A stretch of 64,000 nt of DNA. Origin: Bacteroides acidifaciens (GTDB taxonomy: Bacteria; Bacteroidota; Bacteroidia; Bacteroidales; Bacteroidaceae). Under the pieces are notes generated by a model. The model did not search any database. It saw only the letters and a program-made list of their open reading frames with translations, and had not been told where the DNA came from. The translations under genes and the position numbers were made by a program. The DNA lies in assembly GCF_903181435.1 (NCBI RefSeq), contig NZ_CAEUHO010000005.1, positions 1 through 64,000 on the forward strand. Direction: 5' to 3'. This document shows positions 52,625 through 61,671 of this stretch, piece by piece. Each line of letters starts with the position of its first letter. Position 1 is the stretch's first letter.

Positions 52625-53698
52625 TTATTTTTTCTTTTTACTATCTTTCTTGTCTTTTTCTTCTGCTGCGGAAACGACTTCCTCGATTTTCTTTTTCAAC
52701 TCTTCTCCACGGAGATTCTTAGCCAGAATTTTGCCATCTGCCGATAAAAGAATATTAGCAGGTAACTGTTTGACGGAGTGTTGTTTGGCAACTTCTGAGT
52801 TAAGTCCACCGAAATCACATACCTGTTCCCAATCCAATGTATCCTGTTTGATGGCATCTTTCCATTGTTCCTTGTTTACGTCGAATGAAATGCCAAGCAT
52901 GCCTACATACTTATTCTTCTTATATTTTTTATAGAGTTCTTTTAGCTCGTTGTTACTGCGGTAATTGGAAACACTGTCATTCCAGGAAGCCCAAAAGTTA
53001 ATTAGCAGATTTTTCTTTTTGAAATCTTCGGATGAACGGGTTATCTTTACTCCTTTTACATTGGGAAGGCTGAAGAACGGTGCATATTTGCCAATTTCCG
53101 TTTTTTCCGCCTGTGAGATGCTTTCGTTTAGTCGTTCGATATAAAGCTTATCTTGTAATATACCTGTCATGACTTCAATCAGTTTCTTTATCTTATTGAA
53201 ATCGGGGGAGTCCTTTTGGACAAAGTATTTGTCTAAAAGGTAGAGGCTGACAAAGGAAGAATGGTGCTGTTTTATAAATTCCTCCGCTTTTTGTTCTAAT
53301 GCTTGTTCTGACAGAGTACCTAGCTCATTTAGTTCTTTCTGGAAAACTGTAAATTCTTGATTGTATATATTCCCGTCGATAGTCAGAACTTCGGGGTTGC
53401 TGATGTCTCCTTTAATCTTGATTTTATTTCCTTTATCAAGGAATATGGGATATTCAGTCTGGTTTCTAATGAGAAGAAAAGCAGACGTAATGGTATCTAT
53501 CGGGCTGGAGTAAGAGAACTTGTCGTCTTTCACAAAAATAGTATCTATACGGTCGCGTATCTCGTCCATTCCATATAGATAAAGCGTATCTGTACCCAAT
53601 CCTTTGATTTCTCCGGTTATGCTCACCTCTTTTTGGGAAGTCTTGCCACAACCGAATAAACAGATGGCTATAAGGATTAAAATGCTGCTCTTTTTCAT
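52625..53698 (-). CDS. DUF4369 / TlpA-like lipoprotein lacking the CxxC motif
   Basis: 357 residues, lipobox ICLFGC. N-terminal DUF4369 beta domain (SITGEIKGLGTDTLYLYG, about 25-120), helical linker, then a thioredoxin-like domain (about 215-340). Where TlpA proteins read WASWCGPC this has FWASWNDSVSNY, so both redox cysteines are missing, while the cis-Pro loop (VKQLPANILLS) remains. It therefore cannot do standard disulfide exchange; a binding or chaperone role is possible. Highly charged Lys/Asp tail. Confidence 0.85.
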   Translation of the reverse strand: MKKSSILILIAICLFGCGKTSQKEVSITGEIKGLGTDTLYLYGMDEIRDRIDTIFVKDDKFSYSSPIDTITSAFLLIRNQTEYPIFLDKGNKIKIKGDISNPEVLTIDGNIYNQEFTVFQKELNELGTLSEQALEQKAEEFIKQHHSSFVSLYLLDKYFVQKDSPDFNKIKKLIEVMTGILQDKLYIERLNESISQAEKTEIGKYAPFFSLPNVKGVKITRSSEDFKKKNLLINFWASWNDSVSNYRSNNELKELYKKYKKNKYVGMLGISFDVNKEQWKDAIKQDTLDWEQVCDFGGLNSEVAKQHSVKQLPANILLSADGKILAKNLRGEELKKKIEEVVSAAEEKDKKDSKKKK

Positions 53699-53740
53699 TG
53701 TTTTGATTTCTTTTCTGCGAAAGTACGGTTTTTACGGATA

Positions 53741-53783
53741 AAAAAAAAGAATTGCCCGTCATTTATAATGACAGGCAATTCTT
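53741..53783 (-). terminator. Terminator of the TPR lipoprotein gene
   Basis: On the minus strand aagaattgcctgtca ... tgacgggcaattctt followed by tttttttt. Strong stem directly after the gene at 53811. Confidence 0.85.
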
Positions 53784-53810
53784 TATATTTAAAATAGAGT
53801 GGTAATTCTA

Positions 53811-55505
53811 TTATTTAGCAATGCTCATGAAATCTGCATTTGTGAAGTATTTTGCAAATTCCAGGTCAGTGGCTGCTTTCTTAGCTAATGAAGAATCTTT
53901 AGCAACTGCGCTCTTCAAGCTGCTTATTACCATAGAAGAGTTGTTAGTTCTAGCACCCAAAACAGCCATCAAGTAGTCAGTGTAAGCATCCGGTCTTTCT
54001 ACGTTAGCCAAAGTATTTTTAGCTTTGTTGTAGTCCTTAGCAAGGATCTGAGCCAAAGCAGCACTGTTAGTCTTAGAGTCACCGAATGAGTTTACTGCTC
54101 TTTCATATTGACCTTGAGCGATGTACAGGTTACCCATAGATTCGCCAAGTTCTTTAGTTCCGGCAGCTTTACCGAATGATGCTTCTGCAGCAGCTTTGTC
54201 ACCCTTCATCAAAGCAATCAAACCTAAGTTCATGTTAACCTCAGGAGTAGCGTTAACACTGGCGGCTTTCTTGAAGTAAGATTCTGCTTTGTCATAGTTA
54301 CCAGCCTGATAAGCTAATTTACCCAAGTTGTTGTAAGCACGGTAATCGTTCGGGAATTGTTTTGTTGCTTGAGCATAGATAGCTTCTTGCTTAGCAGGAT
54401 CGTTAGTCAGTGTAGCAGCGTACAGCAACTCTTCGATATTCAATTCTGAAGGATTAGAAGAAGCCAATTTAGCAATTTCTTCGTCAGACTTACCGATGAT
54501 TTCGTAGTTCAAAGTCAAACGAGAACGACGTAACTGAGGAAGGATTTCGTCAGCCAAAGTCTTGTAAACAGAAGAAATGTTTTTGATTTCTTGTTCTCTT
54601 TGTGCAGGATCCTGATACATTGACAATACGCGGAGAATCAACTCTTTGTCCTGGATATTGGATTTAGAAACCAGTTCTTGGAAACCTTCCCAGTCCTGTG
54701 CAGTATATTTAGCGTCAACCGGAGCTTCGATTTTTGCTTTCTTCAGGTCTTTGTTCAACATCTTGGTTGTGTTGCTTTCGCGGTTTTCAGCAAGAGTTGT
54801 ATTCAAGCTTACACCACCATCAGGAGAAGCATATGAAGACACTTCGATGTTGCTGATCTTCTTGTTGGCAGCTTCGTTTACGTTAGCAACTTCTTTGTTG
54901 AATTCTTTGGCAGTTTTCAACTCGCTGGAACGGATGTTAGCCTGTTGGATCAAGAACATGATGTTAGCATCGTGCTTTTCTTTGATGATACGTTGGAAAG
55001 CGTCTTCGCCCAATGCAGGGTTTGCGTTACCTAATGTATTGTTCACCAATTCGGAAGTAGAGATTACACCATCAGCTACTTTTACAGCAGGAATAGTAAT
55101 CACTTTCTTACCAATAGTAGCTTTAAATTCGAGGAACAATTCAGACTTAGCCATTTCTGGAACATAGTCGAAAGAAGTTTTCATAGTGTAGCTGCCACCC
55201 ATCTTGTAAGAGATAGACTGGTCGTTACCTTCTACTTTTTCGCCTTGGAAAGTAGCAGGCTGACCTTTAGCTTCGCCGCCGTTCCATCTCAAAACTGGAG
55301 TAACTTCTACAACAGCTTTCTTGTTGAAATACTTTTCAGGGAATTTACCATTGATGGTAGCAGGAACTTTACCACCTACTGCTTCCAGCACTTGCGGAGT
55401 AACAGTGAAGTAATCAGCTGACAGTGGACCCATTTTTTTGTTGCAAGAAGAGAATAATGCAACAATCATTGCCATGAGTAAAGGCAAGTACAACTTCTTA
55501 GTCAT
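53811..55505 (-). CDS. TPR / OmpA-like outer-membrane lipoprotein
   Basis: 564 residues; lipobox ALFSSC then NKKMGPLSADYF. Beta-rich N-terminal part (about 30-200), an OmpA-like stretch (ISNIEVSSYASPDGGVSLNT ... LAENRESNTTKML, about 215-260), then TPR repeats (about 350-530; YRAYNNLGKLAYQAGNYDKAE). Strong start context, simple codon choice and the strong terminator suggest high expression. Likely peptidoglycan-linked envelope protein; exact role unknown. Confidence 0.85.
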   Translation of the reverse strand: MTKKLYLPLLMAMIVALFSSCNKKMGPLSADYFTVTPQVLEAVGGKVPATINGKFPEKYFNKKAVVEVTPVLRWNGGEAKGQPATFQGEKVEGNDQSISYKMGGSYTMKTSFDYVPEMAKSELFLEFKATIGKKVITIPAVKVADGVISTSELVNNTLGNANPALGEDAFQRIIKEKHDANIMFLIQQANIRSSELKTAKEFNKEVANVNEAANKKISNIEVSSYASPDGGVSLNTTLAENRESNTTKMLNKDLKKAKIEAPVDAKYTAQDWEGFQELVSKSNIQDKELILRVLSMYQDPAQREQEIKNISSVYKTLADEILPQLRRSRLTLNYEIIGKSDEEIAKLASSNPSELNIEELLYAATLTNDPAKQEAIYAQATKQFPNDYRAYNNLGKLAYQAGNYDKAESYFKKAASVNATPEVNMNLGLIALMKGDKAAAEASFGKAAGTKELGESMGNLYIAQGQYERAVNSFGDSKTNSAALAQILAKDYNKAKNTLANVERPDAYTDYLMAVLGARTNNSSMVISSLKSAVAKDSSLAKKAATDLEFAKYFTNADFMSIAK

Positions 55506-55585
55506 TTTAGGTATAAATTAAATGTTTGTAATTGAAATTTCGCCTATTCGCTAATCTCTTTCTGTTCAGCACGGAAAAAGTAACG

Positions 55586-55593
55586 CAAAGATA
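55586..55593 (-). promoter_or_regulatory. -7 box of the TPR lipoprotein gene
   Basis: Minus strand TATCTTTG fits TAnnTTTG, about 80 bp upstream of ATG 55505; long 5' leader. Confidence 0.5.
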
Positions 55594-55641
55594 TTAATTC
55601 TTAATATAAATATATAGATAGGGGACCGATTTTATCATAAT

Positions 55642-56601
55642 TTAATGAAATAACGACTCTTTTTCTTTTCGATACTTGATATTTCGAGGATGATGTTCGA
55701 TAATCTCGCTGCGAAGCATATTACGGTCGATGTGCGTATATATTTCGGTCGTTGCTATGGACTCATGTCCAAGCATGCATTGGATGGCGCGTAAATTGGC
55801 GCCACCTTCCAGCAAATGAGTAGCAAAGGAGTGCCGGAAAGTGTGTGGGCTGATGTTTTTGGTAATACCTGCCTTTTGCGCTAATTCTTTTATCATGTGG
55901 AAAATCATAATTCGTGAAAGTCCTTTGCCTCTTCGTTGACTGACAAATACGAAATCCTCATGCCCTTTTTTAACTTCTACTTGATTACGGTCCATGATGT
56001 AAAGCTTTATCTCATTGATTGCTCGTGGCGATATAGGGACAAGGCGCTGTTTGCTCCCCTTTCCTTCTACTTTAATGAAACCTTCGTCGAAATAAAGGTC
56101 GGATAATTTAAGGTTGACTAGTTCCGAAACGCGGAGTCCGCAACTGTATAGTGTTTCCAGGATGGCTCTGTTCCTTTGTCCTTCGGCTTTACTGCGGTCA
56201 ACGGCGGAGATGATCCGGTCGATTTCTTCTATTGTCAGCACTTCGGGAAGTTTAAAGCCTAATTTAGGTCCTTCCAACAACTCGCTGGGATCGGCTTCCA
56301 GGTACTCTGACATGATAAGGAAACGAAAGAATGATTTGATTCCCGATAAGATGCGGGCTTGTGAACGGGGGTGGATGCCGATGTCATGCAGTCCGGCGGC
56401 AAAACGCTGGAGGTCAGCGAGGCATACGTCCAGAACGTCTATCTCTTCTAACGTTAGAAAACTCATCAATTTGTCTAAATCCGTGAGATAGGCATCCAGC
56501 GTGTTGGGGGATAGGGACTTTTCCAGTTTGAGATACTGTTGGTACTTCTTGATTATCACATCCCGTTGTTCCTTCTTCTGCTTTTTTTCGTTGATTTCCA
56601 T
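55642..56601 (-). CDS. xerD: Tyrosine recombinase XerD
   Basis: 319 residues. SAM-like N-terminal DNA-binding domain (YQQYLKLEKSLSPNTLDAY) and catalytic domain with Arg in SCGLRVSELVNLK, Lys in GKGSKQRLVP, HTFRHSFATHLLEGG (His, Arg), LGHESIATTEIYTH (His, Tyr). Length and placement beside aroQ are as in other Bacteroides. It resolves chromosome dimers. It lies in the chromosomal backbone, not in a mobile element. Confidence 0.93.
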   Translation of the reverse strand: MEINEKKQKKEQRDVIIKKYQQYLKLEKSLSPNTLDAYLTDLDKLMSFLTLEEIDVLDVCLADLQRFAAGLHDIGIHPRSQARILSGIKSFFRFLIMSEYLEADPSELLEGPKLGFKLPEVLTIEEIDRIISAVDRSKAEGQRNRAILETLYSCGLRVSELVNLKLSDLYFDEGFIKVEGKGSKQRLVPISPRAINEIKLYIMDRNQVEVKKGHEDFVFVSQRRGKGLSRIMIFHMIKELAQKAGITKNISPHTFRHSFATHLLEGGANLRAIQCMLGHESIATTEIYTHIDRNMLRSEIIEHHPRNIKYRKEKESLFH

Positions 56602-56619
56602 TTCTTTTTTCTACCTTTG
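56591..56619 (+). promoter_or_regulatory. aroQ promoter
   Basis: TTGA at 56591-56594 and TACCTTTG at 56612-56619, 17 bp apart, in the divergent gap to xerD; ATG 56674 lies 54 bp downstream. Confidence 0.55.
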
Positions 56620-56673
56620 CATCTTGAAATATTGTTCTTTGGATACAAAGGTATAAAAAAACAGGATTGCGCG

Positions 56674-57096
56674 ATGAAGATACAAATTATTAATGGTCCG
56701 AATATTAATCTGTTGGGTAAGCGTGAACCTTCCATTTACGGAAGCGTTACATTTGAAGATTATCTGGCTGAACTTCGCAAAAGATACGTTGACGTGGAGA
56801 TCGACTATTTTCAATCGAACATAGAGGGTGAAATGATAGACTGCATTCAGCAGACAGGGTTTGATGTAGATGGTATTATTCTGAATGCCGGAGCATATAC
56901 GCATACCTCTATTGCATTACAGGATGCCATTCGCTCGGTGAAGGCGCCAGTGATAGAGGTACATATTTCTAATGTGCATAGCCGGGAGGCTTTCCGGCAT
57001 GTATCTATGATTGCTTGTGCTTGCAAGGGAGTGATTTGTGGCTTCGGGCTGAATTCGTATCGTTTGGCTTTGGAAGCGTTGTTAGAGAATAAATAA
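56674..57096 (+). CDS. aroQ: Type II 3-dehydroquinate dehydratase
   Basis: 140 residues from ATG 56674, the family's usual start (MKIQIINGPNINLLGKREP); an upstream in-frame ATG would enter xerD. Hallmarks: NGPNINLLGKREPSIYG (catalytic Tyr), FQSNIEGEMID, LNAGAYTHTSIALQDA, EVHISNVHSREAFRHVS (catalytic His). Catalyses 3-dehydroquinate to 3-dehydroshikimate in the shikimate pathway; dodecameric cytoplasmic enzyme. Pyruvate kinase gene follows 29 bp later. Confidence 0.96.
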   Translation: MKIQIINGPNINLLGKREPSIYGSVTFEDYLAELRKRYVDVEIDYFQSNIEGEMIDCIQQTGFDVDGIILNAGAYTHTSIALQDAIRSVKAPVIEVHISNVHSREAFRHVSMIACACKGVICGFGLNSYRLALEALLENK

Positions 57097-57125
57097 GGTA
57101 TAATATATAAATAGGTAGAAAGACT

Positions 57126-58583
57126 ATGTTATTGAAACAGACTAAAATTGTGGCTTCCATTTCGGATAGGCGTTGCGATGTGGATTTTATAAAACAATTG
57201 TTTGAAGCTGGAATGAATGTGGTGCGTATGAATACTGCGCATGCCAGCCGTGAAGGCTTTGAAGCTTTGATTGCAAATGTGCGTACTGTATCCAATCGTA
57301 TTGCGATTCTGATGGATACAAAGGGACCGGAGGTTCGTACGACAGCTAATGCTGAACCGATTCCATATAAGATAGGCGAGAAAGTGAAGATTGTCGGCAA
57401 TCCTGAACTTGAAACCACTCGTGAGTGTATTGCCGTTTCATATTCTAATTTCGTGAATGACTTGAATATTGGCGGCACAATTCTGATTGATGACGGTGAC
57501 CTTGAACTGGAAGTTATTGACAAGACTGCTGATTATCTGCTTTGTGAAGTGAAGAACGAAGCTACTTTGGGCAGCCGCAAAAGCGTGAATGTGCCGGGTG
57601 TTCGTATCAATCTTCCTTCATTGACGGAGAAAGACCGTAATAATATCCTCTATGCTATCGAGAAGGATATCGATTTTATTGCTCATTCTTTTGTGCGTAA
57701 CCGCCAGGATGTACTCGATATCCGTGAAATTCTGGATGCTCACAATAGTGATATCAAGATTATTGCTAAGATAGAGAATCAGGAAGGGGTGGATAATATT
57801 GATGAAATTTTGGAAGTGGCCGATGGCGTTATGGTTGCCCGTGGTGATTTGGGTATCGAAGTTCCACAAGAACGTATCCCGGGAATCCAGCGTGTACTGA
57901 TTCGGAAATGTATCCTTGCCAAGAAGCCGGTAATTGTTGCCACTCAAATGCTTCATACAATGATAAATAATCCTCGTCCGACTCGTGCAGAAGTGACTGA
58001 TATTGCCAATGCAATCTACTATCGTACAGATGCTTTGATGTTGAGTGGGGAAACTGCTTATGGTAAGTATCCGGTGGATGCGGTGAAAACAATGACCAAG
58101 ATTGCGGCACAAGCGGAGAAAGATAAACTTGCTGATAATGACATCCGTATTCCATTGGATGAGAATAGCAATGATGTAACAGCGTTCCTTGCCAAACAGG
58201 CTGTGAAAGCTACTTCTAAATTGAAGATACGTGCTATCATAACTGATAGTTATAGTGGGCGTACTGCCCGTAATCTGGCTGCTTTCCGTGGTAAATATCC
58301 GGTGTTGGCTATCTGTTATAAGGAAAAAACGATGCGTCATCTGGCTCTTTCTTATGGAGTGGAAGCTATCTATATGCCGGAATTGGCAAACGGACAGGAA
58401 TATTATTTCGCTGCATTGCGCCGATTGTTGAAAGAAGGACGCCTGCAGCCAACTGACATGGTAGGATATTTGAGTAGTGGTAAGGCGGGTACAAAGACTT
58501 CATTCTTGGAAATCAATGTAGTAGAGGACGCATTGAAACATGCGGATGAAACTGTATTGCCTAATAATAACCGTTATCTGTAA
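57126..58583 (+). CDS. pyk: Pyruvate kinase
   Basis: 485 residues, full length. LLKQTKIVASISDRRCD, MNVVRMNTAHAS, LMDTKGPEVRT, the active-site block MVARGDLGIEVPQERI, and ATQMLHTMINNPRPTRAEV. Last glycolytic step: phosphoenolpyruvate and ADP to pyruvate and ATP. First in a tight run with the three following genes (gaps 12, 12 and 17 bp). Confidence 0.97.
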   Translation: MLLKQTKIVASISDRRCDVDFIKQLFEAGMNVVRMNTAHASREGFEALIANVRTVSNRIAILMDTKGPEVRTTANAEPIPYKIGEKVKIVGNPELETTRECIAVSYSNFVNDLNIGGTILIDDGDLELEVIDKTADYLLCEVKNEATLGSRKSVNVPGVRINLPSLTEKDRNNILYAIEKDIDFIAHSFVRNRQDVLDIREILDAHNSDIKIIAKIENQEGVDNIDEILEVADGVMVARGDLGIEVPQERIPGIQRVLIRKCILAKKPVIVATQMLHTMINNPRPTRAEVTDIANAIYYRTDALMLSGETAYGKYPVDAVKTMTKIAAQAEKDKLADNDIRIPLDENSNDVTAFLAKQAVKATSKLKIRAIITDSYSGRTARNLAAFRGKYPVLAICYKEKTMRHLALSYGVEAIYMPELANGQEYYFAALRRLLKEGRLQPTDMVGYLSSGKAGTKTSFLEINVVEDALKHADETVLPNNNRYL

Positions 58584-58595
58584 AAGCTGGATTTT

Positions 58596-59234
58596 ATGCA
58601 AGAGACTGAATCTATTGACGAATATATTCTGCAACATATTGATCCCGAAAGTGACTATTTAAAGTCACTTTACCGGGATACGCATGTAAAGCTGCTCCGT
58701 CCTCGTATGGCTTCCGGGCATTTGCAGGGGCGGATGTTGAAAATGTTTGTAGAGATGGTTCGGCCTCGTCAGATATTGGAAATCGGAACGTATAGCGGAT
58801 ATTCCGCTCTTTGCCTGGCGGAAGGACTGCCGGAAGGTGGAATATTGCATACATTCGAGATAAATGATGAGCAAGAGGATTTTACTCGCCCGTGGTTGGA
58901 GAAATCACCGTATGCAGGTAAAATACGTTTTTATATTGGTGATGCCTTAGAACTTGTTCCAAACTTAGGTGTTATCTTTGATATGGCTTTTATCGATGGT
59001 GATAAGCGTAAGTATATCGAATATTACGAAATGACGTTGACGCATCTTTCAGAGGGTGGATATATTATTGCTGATAATACACTATGGGATGGTCATGTGT
59101 TGGAACAGCCTCGTAAGAACGATGCACAGACAATTGGAATAAAGGCTTTCAATGATCTTGTTGCCGCAGATAAACGAGTGGAGAAAGTGATATTACCCTT
59201 GCGTGATGGGTTAACAATTATAAGAAAAAAATAA
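58596..59234 (+). CDS. SAM-dependent O-methyltransferase (class I, caffeoyl-CoA type fold)
   Basis: 212 residues. SAM-binding ILEIGTYSGYSALCLAEGL, FEINDEQ, metal-binding FDMAFIDGDKRKYIEYYE and IADNTLWDGHVL. Fold as in O-methyltransferase family 3 (metal-dependent catechol/caffeoyl-CoA). Substrate unknown. 12 bp after pyk. Confidence 0.9.
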   Translation: MQETESIDEYILQHIDPESDYLKSLYRDTHVKLLRPRMASGHLQGRMLKMFVEMVRPRQILEIGTYSGYSALCLAEGLPEGGILHTFEINDEQEDFTRPWLEKSPYAGKIRFYIGDALELVPNLGVIFDMAFIDGDKRKYIEYYEMTLTHLSEGGYIIADNTLWDGHVLEQPRKNDAQTIGIKAFNDLVAADKRVEKVILPLRDGLTIIRKK

Positions 59235-59246
59235 AAGAGTAGATTT

Positions 59247-59579
59247 ATGGAAACAACAAGACAGAATAAGATCTCTCGTCTGTTGCAAAAAGAGCTAAGT
59301 GAGATATTCCTGCTTCAGACAAAAGCGATGCCGGGTATGTTGGTATCGGTTAGCACAGTGCGTATCAGTCCTGATATGAGTATTGCCCGTGTGTATCTCA
59401 GCGTTTTTCCGTCAGAAAAAGCGGAAGAAATGGTGAAGAATATCAATGACAATATGAAGTCCATTCGTTATGAATTGGGTACTCGTGTACGTCATCAATT
59501 ACGTATTATTCCCGAACTGAAATTCTTCGTAGACGATTCATTGGATTATATCGAGAAGATTGATTCATTGCTGAAGTAA
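59247..59579 (+). CDS. rbfA: Ribosome-binding factor A
   Basis: 110 residues. RQNKISRLLQKELSEIF, VSVSTVRISPDMSIARVYLS and LRIIPELKFFVDDSLDYIEKI match RbfA (KH-like fold). Binds the 30S subunit during 16S rRNA 5'-end maturation and cold adaptation. Confidence 0.94.
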   Translation: METTRQNKISRLLQKELSEIFLLQTKAMPGMLVSVSTVRISPDMSIARVYLSVFPSEKAEEMVKNINDNMKSIRYELGTRVRHQLRIIPELKFFVDDSLDYIEKIDSLLK

Positions 59580-59596
59580 AATAACTCATAGCAGAG

Positions 59597-60823
59597 GTGA
59601 ATTTCCCCTTCTATATAGCCCGGCGTTATCTTTTCTCAAAAAAGAAGCATAATGCTATTAATGTCATATCCGGCATTTCTGTGTGCGGAGTAGCTCTTGC
59701 TACACTTGCGCTGGTTTGTACACTTTCCGTATTTAATGGGTTTCAGGATATGGTAGCTAGTTTCTTTACCGCATTCGATCCGCAACTGAAAATCACTGTT
59801 CGTGAAGGGAAAGTCTTTGATGGGCAGGACGAACGGATTCGTGCAGTCTGTGCGCTTCCCGAAATTGATGTCTTTACGGAAACGCTTGAAGAGAATGCGA
59901 TGGTGCAGTATAAAGACCGCCAAGCTATGGTTGTATTGAAGGGGGTAGAGGATAATTTTGAAGAATTGACTGCCATTGATAGTATTCTATATGGCGCCGG
60001 TGAATTCCTTCTGCATGACTCAATTGTGAACTATGGAGTGATGGGAGTAGAGTTAGTCTCGACTTTAGGTACAGGCTTGCAATTTGTCGATCCTCTCCAG
60101 GTTTATCTTCCCAAACGGAATGCCAAAGTAAACATGGCAAACCCCGGCGCTTCTTTTAATCGTGATTATCTTTATTCTCCTGGTGTCGTATTTGTAGTAA
60201 ACCAGCAGGAGTACGACGGGAAATATATTCTGACCTCTCTTGCTTTCCTTCGTCAATTACTGGACTATACAACGGAAGTATCTGCTATAGAGCTGAAACT
60301 AAAGCCTGACGCGAATGCTTCATTTGTACAATCTAAAATAGAAAAAATGCTCGGTAATGATTTTGTAGTTCAGAACCGCTATCAGCAACAAGCTGATGTT
60401 TTTCGTATTATGGAGATAGAGAAACTGATTTCCTATTTATTTCTGACCTTTATCTTAATGATTGCCTGTTTCAATGTAATCGGTTCTCTTTCCATGTTGA
60501 TTTTGGATAAGAAAGATGATGTTGAGACTTTACGTAGCCTTGGAACTGACGACAAACTTATTTCCCGTATCTTTCTATTTGAAGGTCGGCTTATTTCTCT
60601 TTTTGGTGCTGTCACCGGCATTGTTTTAGGACTGATTTTTTGCTTTATTCAGCAGAGGTTTGGGATAATATCACTTGGTGGAGGTGGTGGGACTTTTGTA
60701 GTGGACGCCTATCCGGTTAGTGTTCATGCTTGGGATGTAGTGCTTGTCTTTGTAACAGTTTTGGCTGTTGGCTTCCTTTCCGTCTGGTATCCGGTACGCT
60801 ATTTAAGTAAGCGACTCCTGTAA
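59597..60823 (+). CDS. FtsX/MacB-like ABC permease, lipoprotein-releasing (LolCE) type
   Basis: 408 residues, GTG start (MNFPFYIARRYLFSKKKHNAINVIS), a typical LolC/E opening. TM1 about 20-45, a large periplasmic domain (about 50-270), then three TM segments with FtsX core (ISYLFLTFILMIACFNVIGSL, TLRSLGTDDKLISRIFLFEG). It would extract lipoproteins from the inner membrane with an ATPase encoded elsewhere. 17 bp after rbfA. Confidence 0.88.
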   Translation: MNFPFYIARRYLFSKKKHNAINVISGISVCGVALATLALVCTLSVFNGFQDMVASFFTAFDPQLKITVREGKVFDGQDERIRAVCALPEIDVFTETLEENAMVQYKDRQAMVVLKGVEDNFEELTAIDSILYGAGEFLLHDSIVNYGVMGVELVSTLGTGLQFVDPLQVYLPKRNAKVNMANPGASFNRDYLYSPGVVFVVNQQEYDGKYILTSLAFLRQLLDYTTEVSAIELKLKPDANASFVQSKIEKMLGNDFVVQNRYQQQADVFRIMEIEKLISYLFLTFILMIACFNVIGSLSMLILDKKDDVETLRSLGTDDKLISRIFLFEGRLISLFGAVTGIVLGLIFCFIQQRFGIISLGGGGGTFVVDAYPVSVHAWDVVLVFVTVLAVGFLSVWYPVRYLSKRLL

Positions 60824-60911
60824 TCGGGTATTATAGTATTTATTGTAGAAACTTTTCTATAATTGGTAACTTTTTATTCGGTGTTTATTTTTATATTTCC
60901 TAATATACTAC

Positions 60912-60919
60912 TATATTTG
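60912..60919 (+). promoter_or_regulatory. -7 box of the ECF sigma gene
   Basis: TATATTTG, matching TAnnTTTG, 41 bp before GTG 60961. Confidence 0.5.
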
Positions 60920-60960
60920 ACCCAATTTTGTTAATTAGAAATAATCTGTAAAACACTTCC

Positions 60961-61512
60961 GTGAAACCTAAAAGTAATGACATAGACAGAATTATGAACG
61001 GTGATGAAACGGCTTTTTGCCGTTTTATGGAATGGTATTCTTCACGTTTATATCATTATGTTTATGCTCTGATTGGTCAAAAGGAACCGGCTGAGGAGGT
61101 TGTAAGTGATGTTTTCTATGAGGTTTGGAAAAATAGAAGTGGTTTGACTGAAATAGAAAACATGAATGCCTGGATACAAACAATAACTTACCGGAAGGCT
61201 ATTTCTTATCTGAGGAAAGAAACGGGAAAAGCTGAAGTCTTACTTGATGATATAGGAGACTTTATATTCGCTCCAATTCAATCACCGGACGAGGAAATGA
61301 TAAGTAAGGAGGAGATGGAAAAAATAAATGATGCTATCCAAAAACTACCGCCTAAATGTAAACACGTCTTTTTTTTAGCAAAAATTGAAGGATTGCCTTA
61401 TAAAGAAATTGCTAATTTATTGGATATATCTGTGAAGACTATCAATAATCATATAGCTTTTGCTCTAGAAAAAATTGCTGAGAATCTCAATATCCGTTCT
61501 CGAAAATTATAA
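60961..61512 (+). CDS. ECF sigma factor (FecI/sigma-70 region 2-4 type)
   Basis: 183 residues, GTG start. Region 2 (FMEWYSSRLYHYVYALIGQ, EPAEEVVSDVFYEVW) and region 4 (AIQKLPPKCKHVFFLAKIEG, LPYKEIANLLDISVKTINNH). With the downstream FecR-like gene and STN-bearing SusC it makes a trans-envelope signalling unit that induces the receptor when its ligand binds. Confidence 0.94.
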   Translation: MKPKSNDIDRIMNGDETAFCRFMEWYSSRLYHYVYALIGQKEPAEEVVSDVFYEVWKNRSGLTEIENMNAWIQTITYRKAISYLRKETGKAEVLLDDIGDFIFAPIQSPDEEMISKEEMEKINDAIQKLPPKCKHVFFLAKIEGLPYKEIANLLDISVKTINNHIAFALEKIAENLNIRSRKL

Positions 61513-61671
61513 ATTTATTATTATGTTATATATTTGATTATCAGATGCCTTATGGAAAAATTGCTCTGCTTGTCGTAACTCTTTTGATGAATTTGAAAAA
61601 AAAGTTTGTTTTAGGCTAGGAGATTTTTTTTGATGTTGCGTCTTTAATAATAGAACAACATTAAAAAGATT

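Noticed and set aside
55642-56601. XerD-type recombinase as integrase of a mobile element
   Set aside because: Sequence, length and neighbourhood (aroQ, pyk, rbfA) fit the housekeeping dimer-resolution enzyme; no attachment-site repeats or cargo border it.
57618-58340. 240-codon minus-strand frame opposite pyk
   Set aside because: Pyruvate kinase motifs span the whole region on the plus strand; the antisense frame is a by-product of codon bias.
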